In this document: one piece after another, positions 17,107-26,387 of the stretch
How positions within the stretch are numbered: position 1 is the stretch's first letter
Layout: every line of letters starts with the position of its first letter
Source: Streptomyces spiralis
GTDB taxonomy: Bacteria; Actinomycetota; Actinomycetes; Streptomycetales; Streptomycetaceae
NCBI RefSeq assembly: GCF_014654675.1
Contig: NZ_BNBC01000006.1
Span: 218,638-282,637, forward strand
Reading direction: 5' to 3'
Length of the DNA: 64,000 nt
The notes under the pieces: generated by a model
Seen by the model: the letters and a program-made list of their open reading frames with translations, nothing else
Database searches by the model: none
Told to the model about the DNA's origin: nothing
Translations under genes and position numbers: made by a program

Positions 17107-18317
17107 GCCGGGAAGCCTACGTGGGCGGGCTCGCTGTCCCCGGAGGAGAGCGGCTCCTCCGGCTCGCGGTGGCCGCCGCGTGACAGCAGCCGTCCACGCG
17201 CGCGTGCCGCCCGGTCGCCGAGCCGGTGCAGGAACGACGTCGGCAGGAACACCGCATCCGCCGCGATCATGGCCAGCGAGAAGAACGGCAGCCCCAGGAC
17301 CACGGCGATCACGGCGTGCTCGGTCATCATGGCCACCAGCAGGACGTTCTTCACCCGGCGGTTGAACAGCGTGAAGGGGAAGGCGACCTGCACGATCACC
17401 GTTCCGTAGGTGACGACCACCATGATCGTCCCGCTGGAGGACAGCAGATCGGCCAGACCGGGCCAGGGCGAGAAGTAGTCCAGGTGGAGCGGGTAGTACA
17501 CGGCGGTGCCGTCCTGCCAGCGCGAGCCCTGGATCTTGTACCAGCCGGCCGTCGCATAGATCAGACACGCCTCGGTCATGATCACCAGCAGGGCGGTGTT
17601 GTGCAGGACGTTGGCGATCACGTCGAGCAGGATCCGCGGCTCGGCCGACCTCGCGCGCCGCGCGACCAGCCACCACAGCGCCTGCGCCGCCCACGCCGCC
17701 CAGAGCAGCGCGGGCACCAGCCACTCGCCCTGCATCCTGCCCGCCACCGTGACCCCGGCCAGGACCGCTCCCAGCACACCCCACAGCACCGGACCCACCC
17801 GGTCGGGCGGCACCCGCTCTCCGCGCGCGCGGGCCGCACGCCCGCGCTCCGCCCGCCGCGCGTCCAGCGACCACACCCGCCCACAGCGGGTGAAGACCAG
17901 GTACAGCGACATCAGGTGCAGGACGTTGTCACCGCCGTCGCCCACGAAGACGCTGCGGTTCTGCAGCGAGAACACTCCGAGCATGAACAGCACGGACATC
18001 GTGCGGGTGCGCCAGCCCAGCAACAGCAGCAGGCTCGCCAGCACGGCCAGCGCGTAGACGGTCTCGAACCAGAACTGGCCCCTGAACCACATCAGCGCGG
18101 TGAACGCGCCGTTCTCCTGCGTCAGACGCCGGCCCAGATCAAAGCTCCACGGACCGTCGGGGCCGTACAGCTCCTGGCGGTGCGGATACTCGCGCAGCAG
18201 GAACAGCAGCCACGTCGCGGAGAAGCCGATGCGTATCACGGCCGTCTGGCGGGGGCCGAGGGCGGCCTCGGTGATCCGGCCGATCCCCCGGGAGACGGTG
18301 AGGGCGAGCTTGTTCAC
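17103..18317 (-). CDS. HTTM-domain membrane protein (gamma-carboxylase-like fold)
   Basis: A 404-residue integral membrane protein with about eight hydrophobic helices, matching the HTTM (horizontally transferred transmembrane) domain shared with vitamin-K-dependent gamma-glutamyl carboxylase. Recognisable pieces are RIGFSATWLLFLLREYPHRQ, the IYATAGWYKIQGSRWQDGTAVYY region (described in parts) and LTQENGAFTAL. Start GTG 18317 overlaps the DUF5819 stop as GTGA; an upstream Met would intrude into that gene. The Arg/Glu-rich tail is cytosolic. Pairing with DUF5819 suggests a membrane complex. The reaction is unknown. Confidence 0.87.
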   Translation of the reverse strand: MNKLALTVSRGIGRITEAALGPRQTAVIRIGFSATWLLFLLREYPHRQELYGPDGPWSFDLGRRLTQENGAFTALMWFRGQFWFETVYALAVLASLLLLLGWRTRTMSVLFMLGVFSLQNRSVFVGDGGDNVLHLMSLYLVFTRCGRVWSLDARRAERGRAARARGERVPPDRVGPVLWGVLGAVLAGVTVAGRMQGEWLVPALLWAAWAAQALWWLVARRARSAEPRILLDVIANVLHNTALLVIMTEACLIYATAGWYKIQGSRWQDGTAVYYPLHLDYFSPWPGLADLLSSSGTIMVVVTYGTVIVQVAFPFTLFNRRVKNVLLVAMMTEHAVIAVVLGLPFFSLAMIAADAVFLPTSFLHRLGDRAARARGRLLSRGGHREPEEPLSSGDSEPAHVGFPA

Positions 18318-19231
18318 CGCACACCTCCCCGGGCCTCGGCGGCCGGCACCGTCCACCACGGCAGCACACGGTAGGCGGGCTCGGACGACACCCTCTCACC
18401 GCTCCACCTGGGCGGCGGCACCGCGGCGGTGCGGACGCGGACCTGGACGCGCTGGAGCGTGCCGCCGTCGGCCGCGTGGTCGCGGTCCAGTCGCAGCACG
18501 ACGATGCGGCGCAGGTACTCCTCGGACAGGGTGCCGCGCATGCCCACCGGGCGGTTGTTGTTGTCGTGTGTGCCGGCGTAGTAGTCGAAGGCGCGGCGCA
18601 GCTCGTTCTGCTGGGTGTGGCTGGGCAGCGGGTTGCCCTGGATCGCCCGGCCGTCCTCCGCCGACAGGTCGTACCAGCCGGTGGTGGAGGTGCTGCCGTC
18701 CGCCCCGTGCGTCTCGGCGCGTACCTGGACGGCGATGTTCTGCTGCAACGGGTTCGGTGCGAACAGTTTCCAGTTCTGCTCGAACTCCGGGTATATCCAG
18801 TCGTCGATGGCCTTGCCGTGCTGCTTCGTCACCGTGTTCGAGGGTGCGACATGCAGGAACACCATGCCGAGGTGCACGCAGGCGACCACCGCCACCACCG
18901 CGAGCGCCAGCGCGGCGCCCACCTGGTAGCGCGGAGAGAGCGCGGCGACACCGCGACGGGTGCCGACAAGGGGTTCGGCAGGATCCTGGGGCTCGCGGGC
19001 TCCGGGCTCCACCTCCGGCCCGGAGAGCTCGGGCGTCACGTGAGGACGGTCTGTCTCCTCCGTGGCCAAAGACCCAGCCGTCTCATCGGTCCCGCCGGCC
19101 CTGCGGGGCTCATCGGTCCCGCCGGTCCCGCCGGTCCCGCGGGGCTCGCCGGGATCGGCGGTTCCACTGTCCGGTCCGTGTCGCCCGCCCGGTCCGTGCG
19201 GGGCGTTCGAGTCCTCGTCGTGCGTGTCCAT
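18314..19231 (-). CDS. DUF5819 membrane-anchored protein, partner of HTTM
   Basis: A 305-residue protein. Residues 1-95 are a disordered Gly/Thr/Glu/Pro-rich cytoplasmic leader, about 103-123 one membrane helix (VGAALALAVVAVVACVHLGM), and 130-300 an extracytoplasmic domain with WIYPEFEQNWKLFAPNPL, a pattern typical of DUF5819. ATG 19231 is chosen because upstream in-frame sequence is unconserved-looking and lies across the paaA control region. Head of a three-gene overlapping operon with the HTTM and TrmH genes. DUF5819 and HTTM commonly occur side by side, implying a two-component membrane enzyme. Function is otherwise unknown. Confidence 0.82.
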   Translation of the reverse strand: MDTHDEDSNAPHGPGGRHGPDSGTADPGEPRGTGGTGGTDEPRRAGGTDETAGSLATEETDRPHVTPELSGPEVEPGAREPQDPAEPLVGTRRGVAALSPRYQVGAALALAVVAVVACVHLGMVFLHVAPSNTVTKQHGKAIDDWIYPEFEQNWKLFAPNPLQQNIAVQVRAETHGADGSTSTTGWYDLSAEDGRAIQGNPLPSHTQQNELRRAFDYYAGTHDNNNRPVGMRGTLSEEYLRRIVVLRLDRDHAADGGTLQRVQVRVRTAAVPPPRWSGERVSSEPAYRVLPWWTVPAAEARGGVR

Positions 19232-19568
19232 TCCGCCGCCCCGTTTCCCGATCCCGGTCTGTGCCCGCTCTGTCTTCCGGCCCTGGGGCCGCACGTCGGC
19301 CCGCCGCCCGAACGGACGCGGGGCTCTGTACGTCACCGCGCCCACACGCGCCACTGCCGGGCGCCGCACGGAACGGTACTCAGAGCCGTCCGCCGGGCAC
19401 AGCCCCGGCCCGTGGGACGGCCGGACCCGCGCGACGTTTGGTACCACTCTGTCGGCCTTCACCCGAATGGCACGGGAGCCGTGCACACAGACCCCACACA
19501 GCAGACCCTCACGGTCGGGGAGCCCCGGCGCCCGGCCGCTTCCGAGCGGCGCCAGACGGTTCTTGCTT

Positions 19569-19600
19569 TGTCCACAGGGCGCTCCCGCGGTTTTCCACAG
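19569..19600 (+). other. DnaA box and near-box upstream of paaA
   Basis: TTGTCCACA at 19569-19577 is a perfect Streptomyces DnaA box. TTTTCCACA at 19592-19600 differs by one base. Both lie just upstream of the paaA -35 element, inside the 466-bp gene-free region 19232-19697, which otherwise shows only the promoter and operator. Confidence 0.6.
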
Positions 19601-19604
19601 CGGT

Positions 19605-19633
19605 TGACACTCCGTGGCGGCGAACCGCACCAT
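19605..19633 (+). promoter_or_regulatory. Probable paaA promoter
   Basis: A consensus -35 TTGACA (19605-19610) is followed after 17 bp by CACCAT (19628-19633), a weak -10. The predicted start point falls just before the operator 19646-19659, a typical repressible layout. Confidence 0.6.
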
Positions 19634-19645
19634 GGAATCCACCGG

Positions 19646-19659
19646 ACCGAACGATCGGT
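19646..19659. promoter_or_regulatory. PaaR-type operator upstream of paaABCDE
   Basis: ACCGAACGATCGGT has the same ACCGA/TCGGT half-sites as the sites at 11696 and 14513. It lies 39 bp before the paaA start codon and immediately downstream of the -10 element. Confidence 0.8.
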
Positions 19660-19697
19660 CGGGACATGGCAGAGAAGTCGAGGTCAAGGGGGACCGC

Positions 19698-20782
<1,085 letters not shown>

Positions 20783-20786
<4 letters not shown>

Positions 20787-21070
20787 CGAACACCGACTGG
20801 CCCCTGTGGGAGGTCTTCGTGCGCTCCCGGCGCGGGCTCTCCCACACCCACGCCGGCAGCCTGCACGCCCCGGACGCCGAGATGGCCCTGCGCAACGCCC
20901 GCGACCTGTACACGCGACGCGGTGAGGGCGTCTCGATCTGGGTCGTCCCCTCCGCCGCGATCACGGCCTCCTCGCCGGACGAGAAGGACCCGTTCTTCGA
21001 GCCGGCCGCCGACAAGCCCTACCGGCACCCGACCTTCTACGAGATCCCGGAAGGGGTGGAGCACCTGTGA
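20783..21070 (+). CDS. paaB: Phenylacetyl-CoA epoxidase subunit PaaB
   Basis: A 95-residue small subunit: [22 protein letters not shown] is the diagnostic start, followed by [19 protein letters not shown]. PaaB bridges PaaAC dimers and is needed for activity. Its start overlaps the paaA stop and its stop overlaps the paaC start, each by 4 bp. Confidence 0.95.
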
Positions 21071-21786
21071 CGGCCACCGTCGCCACCACCGCCGCCCTCG
21101 CCCTGGGCGACGACGCCCTGGTGCTCTCCCACCGGCTGGGGGAGTGGGCGGGTCACGCGCCCGTCCTGGAGGAGGAGGTCGCCCTCGCCAACATCGCCCT
21201 CGACCTGCTGGGCCAGGCCCGGGTCCTGCTGTCGATGGTCGGCGACGAGGACGAACTGGCGTATCTGCGCGAGGAGCGCGCCTTCACCAACCTCCAGCTC
21301 GTCGAGCAGCCGAACGGCGACTTCGCGCACACCATCGCCCGCCAGCTGTACTTCTCCACCTACCAGCACCTGCTGTACGCGGCGCTGGCCGGCGGTGAGG
21401 GCGAGTTCGCCCCGCTCGCCGCCAAGGCGGTCAACGAGGTCGCCTACCACCGCGACCACGCCGAGCAGTGGACGCTGCGGCTCGGCGACGGCACGGACGT
21501 CGGCCACGAGCGGATGCGGCGGGCCTGCGAGGCGCTGTGGCGGTTCACCGGCGAGATGTTCCAGCCGGTGGCGGGGCTGGACGTCGACTGGGCCGGCCTG
21601 GAGGCCGCCTGGCTGGAGTCCGTGGGTGATGTGCTGGAGCGGGCCACTCTGACGCTGCCGGAAGGTCCCCGGGTCACGGCGTGGTCGGCGGGCGCCGGGC
21701 GGCAGGGCGTGCACACCGAGCCGTTCGGGCGGATGCTCGCCGAGATGCAGCACCTGCACCGCAGCCACCCGGGGGCGTCATGGTGA
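21067..21786 (+). CDS. paaC: Phenylacetyl-CoA epoxidase structural subunit PaaC
   Basis: A 239-residue ferritin-like protein with EEEVALANIALDLLGQARVLL and NEVAYHRDHAEQWTLRLGDGT. PaaC resembles PaaA but has no functional metal site, and forms the stable PaaAC substrate-binding core. GTG 21067 start, coupled to paaB; its last codons overlap the paaD start by 7 bp. Slightly shorter than the E. coli protein (about 248 residues). Confidence 0.94.
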   Translation: MTATVATTAALALGDDALVLSHRLGEWAGHAPVLEEEVALANIALDLLGQARVLLSMVGDEDELAYLREERAFTNLQLVEQPNGDFAHTIARQLYFSTYQHLLYAALAGGEGEFAPLAAKAVNEVAYHRDHAEQWTLRLGDGTDVGHERMRRACEALWRFTGEMFQPVAGLDVDWAGLEAAWLESVGDVLERATLTLPEGPRVTAWSAGAGRQGVHTEPFGRMLAEMQHLHRSHPGASW

Positions 21787-22376
21787 CCGCGACGACCACG
21801 CTGGAGGCGGAGCTGCTGCGGCTCGCGGGCTCCGTGCCCGACCCCGAGCTGCCCGTGCTCACCCTTCACGAGCTGGGCGTGGTCCGCGCGGTGCATCTGC
21901 ACGGCGCGGACGCGGTCGAGGTCGAGCTGACCCCGACCTACACCGGCTGCCCGGCCGTCGAGGCGATGTCGCTCGACATAGAGCGGGTGCTGCGCGAGCA
22001 CGGCATGCGGGAGGTCACCGTCCGAAAGGTGCTCTCGCCGGCCTGGTCGACGGACGACATCACGGCCGAAGGGCGGCGCAAGCTGCGGGAGTTCGGCATA
22101 GCGCCGCCGCGCGTACGGACGGCCTCGGGACCCGTCCCCGTGGAGCTCGGTCCCACCCACACCCGCCCCCACACGGACCCCGCGGTCAACGGCTCCCCCG
22201 TCGCTCCCACTGCTCCTGCCGCTCCCACTGCTTGCGACCCTGCCGACGCCGTCCGCTGCCCGCACTGCGGATCGGCCGACACCGAGCTGCTCAGCCGGTT
22301 CTCCTCCACCGCCTGCAAGGCGCTGCGGCGCTGCCTGGCCTGCCGGGAACCGTTCGACCACTTCAAGGAGGTGTGA
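21780..22376 (+). CDS. paaD: PaaD, metal-cluster assembly factor of the epoxidase
   Basis: A 198-residue protein. The N-terminal MIP18/DUF59 domain (about 8-95) has DPELPVLTLHELGVV and PTYTGCPAVEAM with its conserved Cys. An Ala/Pro/Thr linker follows (about 125-155), then a C-terminal zinc-finger-like part with CPHCG and CLACREPFDHFKEV. PaaD is thought to help assemble the diiron or Fe-S centres of the complex. ATG 21780, or GTG 21783 immediately after it; the stop shares one base with the paaE start (TGATG). Confidence 0.92.
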   Translation: MVTATTTLEAELLRLAGSVPDPELPVLTLHELGVVRAVHLHGADAVEVELTPTYTGCPAVEAMSLDIERVLREHGMREVTVRKVLSPAWSTDDITAEGRRKLREFGIAPPRVRTASGPVPVELGPTHTRPHTDPAVNGSPVAPTAPAAPTACDPADAVRCPHCGSADTELLSRFSSTACKALRRCLACREPFDHFKEV

Positions 22377-23440
22377 TGGCCCGGTTCCACCCACTGCGCG
22401 TGACGGCCGTCGACCGGCTCACCGACGACTCCGTGGCCCTCACCTTCGCGGTGCCGCCGGAGCTGCGGGCGGAGTACCGGCACGCGCCGGGCCAGCACCT
22501 CGCCCTTCGGCGGGTGGCCGACGGGGCCGACATCAGGCGGACGTACTCGATCTGCTCACCGGCACCGGACCCCGACGGAGAGGGGCCGCGCGCGCTGCGG
22601 GTCGGGGTGCGGCTGGTGGAGGGCGGGGCGTTCTCCGCGTACGCGCTGAAGGAGATCAACGTCGGGGACGAGCTGGAGGTGATGACCCCGGCGGGCCGCT
22701 TCACGCTGCGTCCGGCGCCCGGTCTGTACGCGGCCGTCGTCGGCGGCAGCGGCATCACGCCGGTGCTGTCCATGGCCGCCACCCTGCTGGCCCGCGAACC
22801 GTCGGCCCGCTTCTGCCTGATACGCAGCGACCGGACCAGCGCCTCGACGATGTTCCTGGAGGAGGTCGCCGACCTGAAGGACCGCCACCCCGAGCGGCTG
22901 CAGCTGGTGACGGTGCTCTCGCGGGAGGAGCAGCAGGCCGGATTGCCGTCCGGGCGGCTCGACGAGGAGCGGCTCACGGGGCTGCTTCCGGCGCTGCTGC
23001 CGGTGCCCGAGGTGGCCGGGTGGTTCCTGTGCGGGCCGTACGGGCTGGTCCAGGGGGCCGAGCGGGCCCTGCGGGGACTCGGGGTCACCCGGGACCGGAT
23101 CCACCAGGAGATCTTCCACGTGGACGCCGGTACGGCGACCCGCCCGGCATCCGCGGCACCGGCGCACAGCACGGTCACCGTCCGGCTCGACGGCCGTGGC
23201 GGGACGTGGCCGGTCCAGGACGGGGAGACGCTGCTCGAGACGGTGCTGCGCAACCGTCCCGACGCGCCGTACGCCTGCAAGGGCGGAGTGTGCGGGACGT
23301 GCCGCGCCTTCCTGGTGGCGGGCGAGGTCCGCATGGACCGCAACTTCGCGCTGGAACCGGAGGAGACGGAGGCGGGTTACGTGCTGGCGTGCCAGTCGCA
23401 CCCGGCGACCGAGAAGGTGGAGCTGGACTTCGACCGCTGA
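22376..23440 (+). CDS. paaE: Phenylacetyl-CoA epoxidase reductase PaaE
   Basis: A 354-residue reductase. An FAD-binding ferredoxin-reductase barrel (about 1-105, RRTYSICSPAPD) and an NAD(P)-binding domain (about 108-235, VVGGSGITPVLSMAATLL and WFLCGPYGLVQGAE) precede a C-terminal plant-type 2Fe-2S ferredoxin domain (about 262-354). The cluster Cys residues lie in CKGGVCGTC and LACQSHP. It passes electrons from NADPH to the PaaA diiron site. Strong ribosome-binding site AAGGAGG before ATG 22376. Last gene of paaABCDE. Confidence 0.95.
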   Translation: MARFHPLRVTAVDRLTDDSVALTFAVPPELRAEYRHAPGQHLALRRVADGADIRRTYSICSPAPDPDGEGPRALRVGVRLVEGGAFSAYALKEINVGDELEVMTPAGRFTLRPAPGLYAAVVGGSGITPVLSMAATLLAREPSARFCLIRSDRTSASTMFLEEVADLKDRHPERLQLVTVLSREEQQAGLPSGRLDEERLTGLLPALLPVPEVAGWFLCGPYGLVQGAERALRGLGVTRDRIHQEIFHVDAGTATRPASAAPAHSTVTVRLDGRGGTWPVQDGETLLETVLRNRPDAPYACKGGVCGTCRAFLVAGEVRMDRNFALEPEETEAGYVLACQSHPATEKVELDFDR

Positions 23441-23461
23441 GCACAGCCGAGGTCACAGTAC

Positions 23462-23517
23462 GTGGCTCACGGCACGCGGCTCACGGCACGTAGCTCAGCG
23501 CGCGTGGCTCACAGCAC
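23462..23517. repeat. 14-bp tandem repeat x4 between paaE and the rhodanese gene
   Basis: Units at 23462, 23476, 23490 and 23504 follow the consensus GTGGCTCACGGCAC; the third is the most diverged. The array fills the 68-bp gap between two convergent genes and runs a few bases into the rhodanese 3' end. No terminator hairpin is otherwise present there. Confidence 0.85.
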
Positions 23518-23856
23518 GTGGCCGGGCTTGCCCTCGTCGGTCACGACGGGGCGGCCCGCTGCGGCCCACACCTGCATGCCGCCGTCGACGTTCACCGCGT
23601 CGATGCCCTGCTGGACCAGGTACATCGCGACCTGGGCCGAACGGCCGCCGGAGCGGCAGATCACGTTGATCCGCCCGTCCTGCGGCGCCGCCTGCGTCAG
23701 CTCGCCGTAGCGGGCCACGAACTCGCTGATGGGGATGTGCAGGGCCCCCTCGGCATGGCCCGCCTGCCACTCGTCGTCCTCGCGGACGTCCAGCAGGAAG
23801 TCGCTGTCCTTGAGGTCCTGGACCTCGACCGTGGGTACACCAGCTCCGAAATGCAT
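23509..23856 (-). CDS. Single-domain rhodanese-like protein
   Basis: A 115-residue rhodanese domain: LLDVREDDEWQAGHAEGA (CH2A-like motif), then the active-site loop CRSGGRS with its Cys, and NVDGGMQVW. Single-domain rhodaneses transfer sulfane sulfur, for example in thio-cofactor or cyanide metabolism; the substrate here is unknown. ATG 23856. It converges on paaE, with its 3' end touching a tandem repeat. Confidence 0.92.
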   Translation of the reverse strand: MHFGAGVPTVEVQDLKDSDFLLDVREDDEWQAGHAEGALHIPISEFVARYGELTQAAPQDGRINVICRSGGRSAQVAMYLVQQGIDAVNVDGGMQVWAAAGRPVVTDEGKPGHVL

Positions 23857-23953
23857 GCTCCGACGCTACCCGAAGCGGGACAGCGGGCGGATCGCCACCG
23901 GGTGCGGGCCCGTCACCGGGCAGGTCCGGGGCCGGCCGACGCCGGTCAGTGCG

Positions 23954-24802
23954 TCAGGCCCCGCCCCGCAGCTCCACCAGTTCCGCCTCGCGTTTCGCCA
24001 CGTCGTCGCGCAGCTGTGCGGCGATCTCGTCGAGGAGGCCGTCGGGATCGTCGGGGGCGAGCCGGAGCATCCCGGCGATCGCGCTGTCCTCCAGCTGCTT
24101 GGCGACGAGCGTGAGGATCTCCTTGCGCTCGGCGAGCCACTCCAGGCGGGCGTAGAGCTCCTCGCTGCGGCTGGGGCGCTGCTCGGCGGGCCGGGGACCG
24201 GCGGCCCACTCCTCGGCCAGCCCGCGCAGCTCGTCCGCGTCGCCACGGGCGTACGCGGCGTTGACCCGGGTGATGAACTCCTCGCGCCGCTTGCGCTCGC
24301 CGTCCTCCTGCGCGAGGTCGGGGTGAGCCTTGCGGACCAGCTCCCGATAGAGGCTGCGGGCCTCCTCGCTCGGGCGGACCCGCTGCGGGGGCCGCACCGG
24401 CTGGTCGGTGAGCATCGCGACGGCCTCGGGGAACAGCCCGTCGCCGTCCATCCAGCCGTGCAGCAGCTCCTCGACGCCGGGGATCGGCTGCAGCCGGGCC
24501 CGCGCCTCCTGTGCCCGGCGTACGTCCTCGGGGTCACCGGTGCGCGCGGCCCGGGCCTCGGCGATCTGCGCGTCCAGCTCGTCCAGGCGGGCGTAGAGCG
24601 GGCCGAGCCGCTGCTCGTGCAGCCGGGAGAAGTTCTCGACCTCCACCCGGAAGGTCTCCACCGCGATCTCGTACTCGATGAGCGCCTGCTCGGCGGCCCG
24701 CACGGCCCGCTCCAACCGCTCCTCGGGCCGCGCCGCGGCACCCTGTGACCTCGCCGGATCCGCTCCGGCGACGTCACCCTGCTCAGGTTCCGGGGTCGTC
24801 AC
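23954..24802 (-). CDS. J-domain (DnaJ-like) protein with coiled coil
   Basis: A 282-residue, highly charged protein. Residues 25-90 form a coiled coil. Residues about 145-195 are a divergent J domain (EEARSLYRELVRKAHPDLA) with the essential HPD triad, followed by FITRVNAAYARGD. The C-terminal 80 residues are a second coiled coil rich in Glu/Arg. It should stimulate a DnaK-type ATPase; the client is unknown. Start GTG 24802 (VTTPEPEQG) is preferred because the longer frame adds a basic, Cys/Trp-rich stretch lying over intergenic-looking DNA. Confidence 0.83.
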   Translation of the reverse strand: MTTPEPEQGDVAGADPARSQGAAARPEERLERAVRAAEQALIEYEIAVETFRVEVENFSRLHEQRLGPLYARLDELDAQIAEARAARTGDPEDVRRAQEARARLQPIPGVEELLHGWMDGDGLFPEAVAMLTDQPVRPPQRVRPSEEARSLYRELVRKAHPDLAQEDGERKRREEFITRVNAAYARGDADELRGLAEEWAAGPRPAEQRPSRSEELYARLEWLAERKEILTLVAKQLEDSAIAGMLRLAPDDPDGLLDEIAAQLRDDVAKREAELVELRGGA

Positions 24803-24947
24803 CCGACCAGCGTAGCGCCGCGCCGACCGGGGCCGGACAGACGGCCGACACCGCCCACGCCGCCGAAGCCACTCACACCACCCACACCGCCGGGAACCGG
24901 ACCGGTCCTCCGTCGCACCCGGCGGGCTCGTCACGCCCCCGGCGGGC

Positions 24948-26387
24948 TCACACCCCCGCCTCGGCCGCGATCCGACCCGCCCGCACCGCCGCCACCAGGT
25001 CCGCGTGGTCCGCCTCGGTGCGGTCGGCGTAGGCGACGGCGAAGGTGGCCATGGCCTCGTCCAGCTCCTCGTTCTTGCCGCAGTAACCGGCGATCAGCCG
25101 GGGGTCGGCGCTGTGGGCGTGGGCGCGGGCCAGGAGCGCGCCGGTCATCCGGGCGTAGTCGTCGATCTGGTCGGCGGGAAGGGCGGCCGGGTCGACGCTG
25201 CCTTTGCGGTTGCGGAACTGCCGTACCTGGAACGGCCGTCCAGCCACGGACGTCCAGCCCAGCAGGATGTCGCTGACCACCTGCATCCGCTTCTGCCCGA
25301 GCACCACCCGGCGGCCCTCGTGGTCCACCTCCGGCGCCGCGAAACCTGCGGTCACCAGGTGCGGCACCAGCGCCGACGGCCGGGCCTCCTTCACCTGCAG
25401 CACCAGCGGCTCACCGCGGTGGTCCAGCAGCAGCACGACGTACGACCGCGTTCCCACGCTGCCCGTGCCGACCACCCGGAACGCGACGTCGTGCACCGCG
25501 TGGCGGGCCAGCAGCGGAAGCCGGTCCTCCGAGAGCGTGGTCAGGTAGTGCTCCAGCGACGCCGCCACCTCCATCGCCTCCGCGTCGGTCACCCGCCGCA
25601 GCACCGGCGGGGCGTCCACGAAGCGGCGCCCGCCGTCGTCCGTCCGCTCCGTCGACCGGGCGGCGAAGCGGCCGCTGGTGTTGGCCCGCGCCTTCTCCGA
25701 GACCCGCTCCAGCGTGCCGAGCAGGTCGTGGGCGTCGGTGTGGGAGACGAGTTCCTCGTCGGCGATGGCGTTCCAGGCGTCCAGGACCGGGAGCCGGGCC
25801 AGCAGCCGCATGGTGCGCCGGTAGGCGCCCACCGCGTCCTGGGCGGCCGCCCGGCAGCTGTTCTCGTCGCAGCCGGCCTCCCGGCCCGCGAGCACCAGGG
25901 AGGCGGCGAGCCGCTTGAGGTCCCACTCCCAGGGCCCGTGGACGGTCTCGTCGAAGTCGTTCAGGTCGATCACCAGGCCGCCGCGGGCGTCCGCGTACAG
26001 GCCGAAGTTGGCCGCGTGCGCGTCACCGCAGATCTGGGCTCCGACGCCGGTGATGGGGGTGCGCGCGAGGTCGTACGCCATCAGGCCCGCCGAGCCGCGC
26101 AGGAACGCGAACGGCGTCGCCGCCATCCTGCCGACCCGGATCGGCGTCAGCTCGGGGATACGGCCCTGGTTGGACTCCTCGACGGCCGTGAGCGCGTCCG
26201 GCCGGCCGGCGTCCGCCTCGAACGCGGCGTGCGCGGAGCGCGGGACGCTCCCCCGCAGCGCCTTGCCCTCCGCCTTCGGCGAGCCCTCGACGGGCCACCG
26301 CGCGAACCCGGACACCACCGGCACCCGCCCCACACGCCCGGCGGTCGCGCCACCAGCCGCATCCGTCCCCACCGTGAGCTCGGTCAT
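24948..26387 (-). CDS. DUF2252 domain protein
   Basis: A 479-residue protein belonging to DUF2252, which resembles kinase/phosphotransferase folds. Conserved pieces visible are ICGDAHAANFGLYAD and DLNDFDETVHGPWEWDLKRL, the Asp-rich pair expected to bind metal/ATP, plus VLLLDHRGEPLVLQVKEA. Families of this type often lie near stress or storage genes, but no substrate is established. Start ATG 26387 is supported by GAGGGGCGG; upstream Met codons give only low-complexity sequence. Confidence 0.85.
   Translation of the reverse strand: MTELTVGTDAAGGATAGRVGRVPVVSGFARWPVEGSPKAEGKALRGSVPRSAHAAFEADAGRPDALTAVEESNQGRIPELTPIRVGRMAATPFAFLRGSAGLMAYDLARTPITGVGAQICGDAHAANFGLYADARGGLVIDLNDFDETVHGPWEWDLKRLAASLVLAGREAGCDENSCRAAAQDAVGAYRRTMRLLARLPVLDAWNAIADEELVSHTDAHDLLGTLERVSEKARANTSGRFAARSTERTDDGGRRFVDAPPVLRRVTDAEAMEVAASLEHYLTTLSEDRLPLLARHAVHDVAFRVVGTGSVGTRSYVVLLLDHRGEPLVLQVKEARPSALVPHLVTAGFAAPEVDHEGRRVVLGQKRMQVVSDILLGWTSVAGRPFQVRQFRNRKGSVDPAALPADQIDDYARMTGALLARAHAHSADPRLIAGYCGKNEELDEAMATFAVAYADRTEADHADLVAAVRAGRIAAEAGV

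Noticed and set aside
19232..19697. Additional small gene upstream of paaA
   Set aside because: Frames in this gap are low-complexity and antisense to the DUF5819 leader; only promoter elements are supported.
23462..23517. Tandem repeats as a CRISPR array
   Set aside because: Units are 14 bp with no spacers, and no cas genes are nearby.
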